From NCBI GenBank assembly GCA_029821735.1, contig JALGSU010000043.1, positions 1-32,768 of the forward strand: DNA of 32,768 nucleotides, read 5' to 3'. The position numbers and the translations under genes were made by a program. The notes under the pieces are model-generated. The model was not told where the DNA came from. It was given only the letters and a program-made list of their open reading frames with translations, and ran no database searches. Below, in pieces: positions 30,144 to 32,768 of this stretch. This DNA comes from Candidatus Zipacnadia bacterium (GTDB lineage: Bacteria; Armatimonadota; Zipacnadia; Zipacnadales; UBA5352). How positions within the stretch are numbered: the stretch's first letter is position 1; every line of letters starts with the position of its first letter.

Positions 30144-32378
30144 CTAAGATTCGGATCCGCCCGGCAGGTAGTCAATCTGCATCGTCAGCCAGTCCAGCAG
30201 CACCTGCGACTGGGCCATCGCCGACTCCATCCGCGCGAAGTCCAACTGCAGCTTTGTGATGTAGCGCTCGACATCGGTGGTCAGGCCCTCTATCTCGACG
30301 CCGATCGCTTCGATCTCCGCCGACACCCCATCCGCCACTCGCGAGAGCGAACCGGTCGTCGCATCCGTCACCATCGCCGTGTAGTCTGCCAGCCGCGACG
30401 CGATCCCCTTACTCACTCGCACCACCCCCGCGTCGCCCGTGCTCGTCACCCCCACCGTCAGCACCAGCCCTTCGGTCTGTTCGCCCTCAGCGGCTGTTAA
30501 CTGCTGGCCTCGCCCCGTCGCTGCCACCCCATCGATTGTCCCCGCCACATCCTGCCCCGTGTAGTTCTCCGCGACGCCCGCCGTCGCTCCGCCAAAGTCC
30601 GTCCCGCCCGCGCCGTCGGCCAGCGAAGACGTGATTACCACCCCGTACGAAGCGCCCCATAGTTCGTGCTGTATCTGCAGACGGTCACCCTCAACCGTTG
30701 CCTCAAGCGACATGCTCCGTGCTGTGAACAGCGCATTGAGCACATCGCTGGCCTCCGTCAGACTCATCCCTGCCGTCAGCGTCACATCGGTCCCGCCGAT
30801 TCGCAGCGTCTCATCCGCCGTGATGCCACCGGCCTGCTCGGCCCCGAGCGCCGTCGCCTGGGTAGCCACCTGGGTGATGTTCAGCGCCCAGCCGTCCGCC
30901 CCCGAGTCCCGCGTCGCCGAACTCGTCGAATACACCTCAACCGCCGCGTTGCTCGCCTCGCTCGCGTTCCCGAAGAGCCGCTGCATGCCCACCGGGTCGC
31001 TCTGCAACGCGGAGCGGAAGGCCGTGCTGTCGAACACCAGTTGGTCCGACTGATTCGTCGTGATCCCCACTGCCGACGCCAGTTGCAGGTCCCCCGTCAG
31101 CGTCGCCACGATCCCCGTCACCTGCTCGCGCAGGCCCGACTCCAGGCCCATCACGGGCACGCTCCCCACAAACGCCCCGCCTGTCTCCGTCTCGCTGTCA
31201 AAGCTCTGGTTGCTGTTGATGAACCCCGCCAGATCGTTGTAGTAGGCCACGAACGTCGACACCTCGTCGACCGCCGCGTTGATGTCCCACGTCACAGCCA
31301 CCCGCGCGCTGTCCGCGCCGGTCTCATCGACGAGCTGCAGCTGCACATTCTCGATCGCGTCGTCCACTGCGTTCGTCGATCGCGTCATGCTCACCCCGTC
31401 GATCGTGAACGCTGCGTCCTGAGCGGCGGCCATTTCATTCGCGATTCCCTTGCCGAGAAGCCCCAGCGTCACCAGCACGTTCCCGTCATCGGCAAACGTT
31501 GGCGTCCCCACATCCCCCACCACTTCCAGCCGGTAGCCGTTCTCCGTCGACTCCACACTCGCGCTCACTCCGTCCAGCGCGTCTATCGCCGTCGCGATAT
31601 CCTGCAGGCTGTCGCTGCCCAGGTTTATCGCAACGTCCACGCCATTGATCTGCACGGTCCCCGACGGCGCCACGCTCAAGTCCATCGCCACGCCCACTGC
31701 CGCCAGCGTGTCCGTCAACTCGTCGCCTGCCGCCCCACTGTCGATCGCGCTCTTGATTGACGTCACCGACGTCTGCAGTCCCAGACCCTCCAGGATGTCG
31801 CCGCCATTCGCGTCCACCACATCCAGCGCGCCGCTCTCACCCGTGGACAGGCTCCGCAACACGAGCCGGTGGTCCGTGTCGGACACCGTCAGAATCGATG
31901 CCGTCGCTCCCGCCCCTGCCGCATTGATCGCGTCCCGGACGTCCTCGAGGCTGTCGGTAGCGACCATGCTGATCGTCTCGCCGTTGATCCGGAAGTCACC
32001 CTCATATCCCAGCGCCTCGTCCGCAGCCGCCAGCCCCCCTGACGAGATCTTGTGGTTCTCCGCCAGCGCCGTGACCTCAATCTCATACTCGCCCAGCGCC
32101 GCCCCGGCCCCCCCCGTCGCCACTACCGCCGACGTGCTCGAGCTTGTCACGTTCACCTGTTCCAGAGCCTGCCCGCCGCTCAGACCTGACATCATCGTCC
32201 CCAGCGCCAGAACCTTCGCCGTAAGCTGCTGGCACACGGTCAGGTTACCGACATACTCCGTCTGCCGTTCCGCGAGCATGTCGATCGGCCGCTGGCGTAT
32301 CTCCGCCAACTGCGTAATGATCCCAGCTATGTCCAGATCCGATGCCAGCCCGCTGATCGTGATCGCGCCCACGTCCAT
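30144..32378 (-). CDS. fliD: Flagellar filament cap protein FliD, long form
   Basis: FliD caps the filament and folds flagellin into place. The 744-residue product has the N-terminal FliD motif ISGLASDLDIAGIITQLAEI. Three hook IN-type motifs lie near residues 127-177, 238-288 and 522-572. The mid-domain phrase VDEVSTFVAYYNDLAGFINS and the C-terminal coiled region (VERYITKLQLDFARMESAMA) with final LTMQIDYLPGG are FliD-like. Many FliD proteins are 450-700 residues. The third IN motif lies in a C-terminal insertion (about 480-620). The ATG at 32378 has GGGAG 9 nt upstream. Confidence 0.94.
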   Translation of the reverse strand: MDVGAITISGLASDLDIAGIITQLAEIRQRPIDMLAERQTEYVGNLTVCQQLTAKVLALGTMMSGLSGGQALEQVNVTSSSTSAVVATGGAGAALGEYEIEVTALAENHKISSGGLAAADEALGYEGDFRINGETISMVATDSLEDVRDAINAAGAGATASILTVSDTDHRLVLRSLSTGESGALDVVDANGGDILEGLGLQTSVTSIKSAIDSGAAGDELTDTLAAVGVAMDLSVAPSGTVQINGVDVAINLGSDSLQDIATAIDALDGVSASVESTENGYRLEVVGDVGTPTFADDGNVLVTLGLLGKGIANEMAAAQDAAFTIDGVSMTRSTNAVDDAIENVQLQLVDETGADSARVAVTWDINAAVDEVSTFVAYYNDLAGFINSNQSFDSETETGGAFVGSVPVMGLESGLREQVTGIVATLTGDLQLASAVGITTNQSDQLVFDSTAFRSALQSDPVGMQRLFGNASEASNAAVEVYSTSSATRDSGADGWALNITQVATQATALGAEQAGGITADETLRIGGTDVTLTAGMSLTEASDVLNALFTARSMSLEATVEGDRLQIQHELWGASYGVVITSSLADGAGGTDFGGATAGVAENYTGQDVAGTIDGVAATGRGQQLTAAEGEQTEGLVLTVGVTSTGDAGVVRVSKGIASRLADYTAMVTDATTGSLSRVADGVSAEIEAIGVEIEGLTTDVERYITKLQLDFARMESAMAQSQVLLDWLTMQIDYLPGGSES

Positions 32379-32413
32379 GCCGTCTCACTCCCGTCCGCGT
32401 CTTCACCGGCGGG

Positions 32414-32444
32414 AGAGGGGGGGCGCGATACCCGCCCCCCCTCT
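32414..32444 (-). terminator. Strong 12-bp hairpin between flagellin and fliD
   Basis: AGAGGGGGGGCG (32414-32425) pairs perfectly with CGCCCCCCCTCT (32433-32444) around a 7-nt loop. On the minus strand it comes 26 nt after the flagellin stop and 35 nt before fliD. There is no T-run, but the stem is very stable, so it probably ends or attenuates flagellin transcripts before fliD, or protects the flagellin mRNA 3' end. Confidence 0.65.
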
Positions 32445-32470
32445 GCACCGCTTTCACGTCACCGACCCGC

Positions 32471-32768
32471 TCAGCCGCGGATCAGTTGCAGCACGTTCTG
32501 CGGCAGCGAGTTGGCCTGCGCCAGGAACGAAGTGGCCGACTGCACCAGGACCTGGGCAGTCGTGAACTCCGCCATCTCGCGGCCGAAGTCAGTGTCTCGG
32601 ATCTGGCTTTCGGAGGCGCTCAGGTTCTCACGCGCCACCGCAACCGACCGCGCACTGGCCTCCAGCTCGTTGACCTGGAACGCGCCCAACTGACCGCGGA
32701 GCGTCGAGACCTGGCTGATCGATTCGTCGATGACGCCGATGGCGGATTCCGCGCCAGCGACCGTCGAG
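32471..32768 (-). CDS. fliC: Flagellin, C-terminal part (gene runs off the window)
   Basis: The frame is open from the window edge to a stop at 32471 and encodes the flagellin C-terminal D0/D1 helix. It includes AESAIGVIDESISQVSTLRG, QLGAFQVNELEASARSVAVA, NLSASESQIRDTDFGREMAE, and the ending SFLAQANSLPQNVLQLIRG. These match flagellin C termini closely. The N terminus, promoter and any paralogues are outside the window. FliS, encoded next door, would bind this end. Confidence 0.95.
   Translation of the reverse strand, partial: STVAGAESAIGVIDESISQVSTLRGQLGAFQVNELEASARSVAVARENLSASESQIRDTDFGREMAEFTTAQVLVQSATSFLAQANSLPQNVLQLIRG

Noticed and set aside
30666..31760. Plus-strand open frame opposite fliD
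   Set aside because: Arg/His-rich shadow of fliD without domain features.

Overview
The window is almost wholly a flagellar regulon from a high-GC bacterium (about two thirds G+C by eye, with strong C/G bias at third codon positions). It carries rod, hook, export, stator, C-ring, filament-cap and flagellin genes together with three of their transcription regulators. FlbD, a short FlgD without an Ig domain and the flbD-motA-motB-fliL block recall Terrabacteria-type flagellar clusters. The VanW/CapA-type protein at the end also suits that broad group. Intergenic hairpin repeats flanked by degenerate GCCGTT runs suggest an uncultivated lineage (Armatimonadota-like would fit). I cannot fix the phylum from the sequence, and the taxonomic guess is weak.

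Layout on the plus strand: fliM (137-1045), a hairpin repeat and a consensus sigma-28 promoter, rpoN (1290-2639), a composite repeat and a near-perfect sigma-54 promoter, then flgB-flgC-fliE-fliF. A 150-bp array of three hairpin elements sits exactly where fliG is expected, and the fliF frame has lost its stop there. fliH-fliI follow. A second consensus sigma-28 promoter precedes fliJ, a lytic transglycosylase, fliK, flgD, a soluble GAF histidine kinase and flgE. After a GC-rich hairpin come flbD-motA-motB-fliL-fliN-fliO-fliP-fliQ, an orphan protein resembling the C-terminal half of a sigma factor, flhA-fliR-flhB, a 50-residue one-helix membrane protein, an M28 peptidase and fliA (sigma-28). 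A sigma-54 response regulator (25797-27194) closes the plus-strand block.

On the minus strand, read from the right edge, are the 3' end of a flagellin gene, a strong terminator-like hairpin, fliD, fliS, a fliT-like gene and a large protein that joins a VanW-like region to a CapA-type domain.

How it works together: RpoN, the GAF kinase and the NtrC-type regulator look like an FlrB/FlrC- or FlgS/FlgR-type sigma-54 switch, with a clear target promoter before flgB. FliA would read the two TAAA-N15-GCCGATAW promoters, which lie before rpoN and before the fliJ-to-flgE (hook) genes. That wiring differs from the textbook order, in which hook genes precede sigma-28 activity. The points most worth a second look are the missing fliG with repeats in its place, the sigma-factor-like protein without region 2, the promoter wiring, the hairpin repeat family, and the VanW-CapA, M28 and small membrane proteins carried with flagellar genes.
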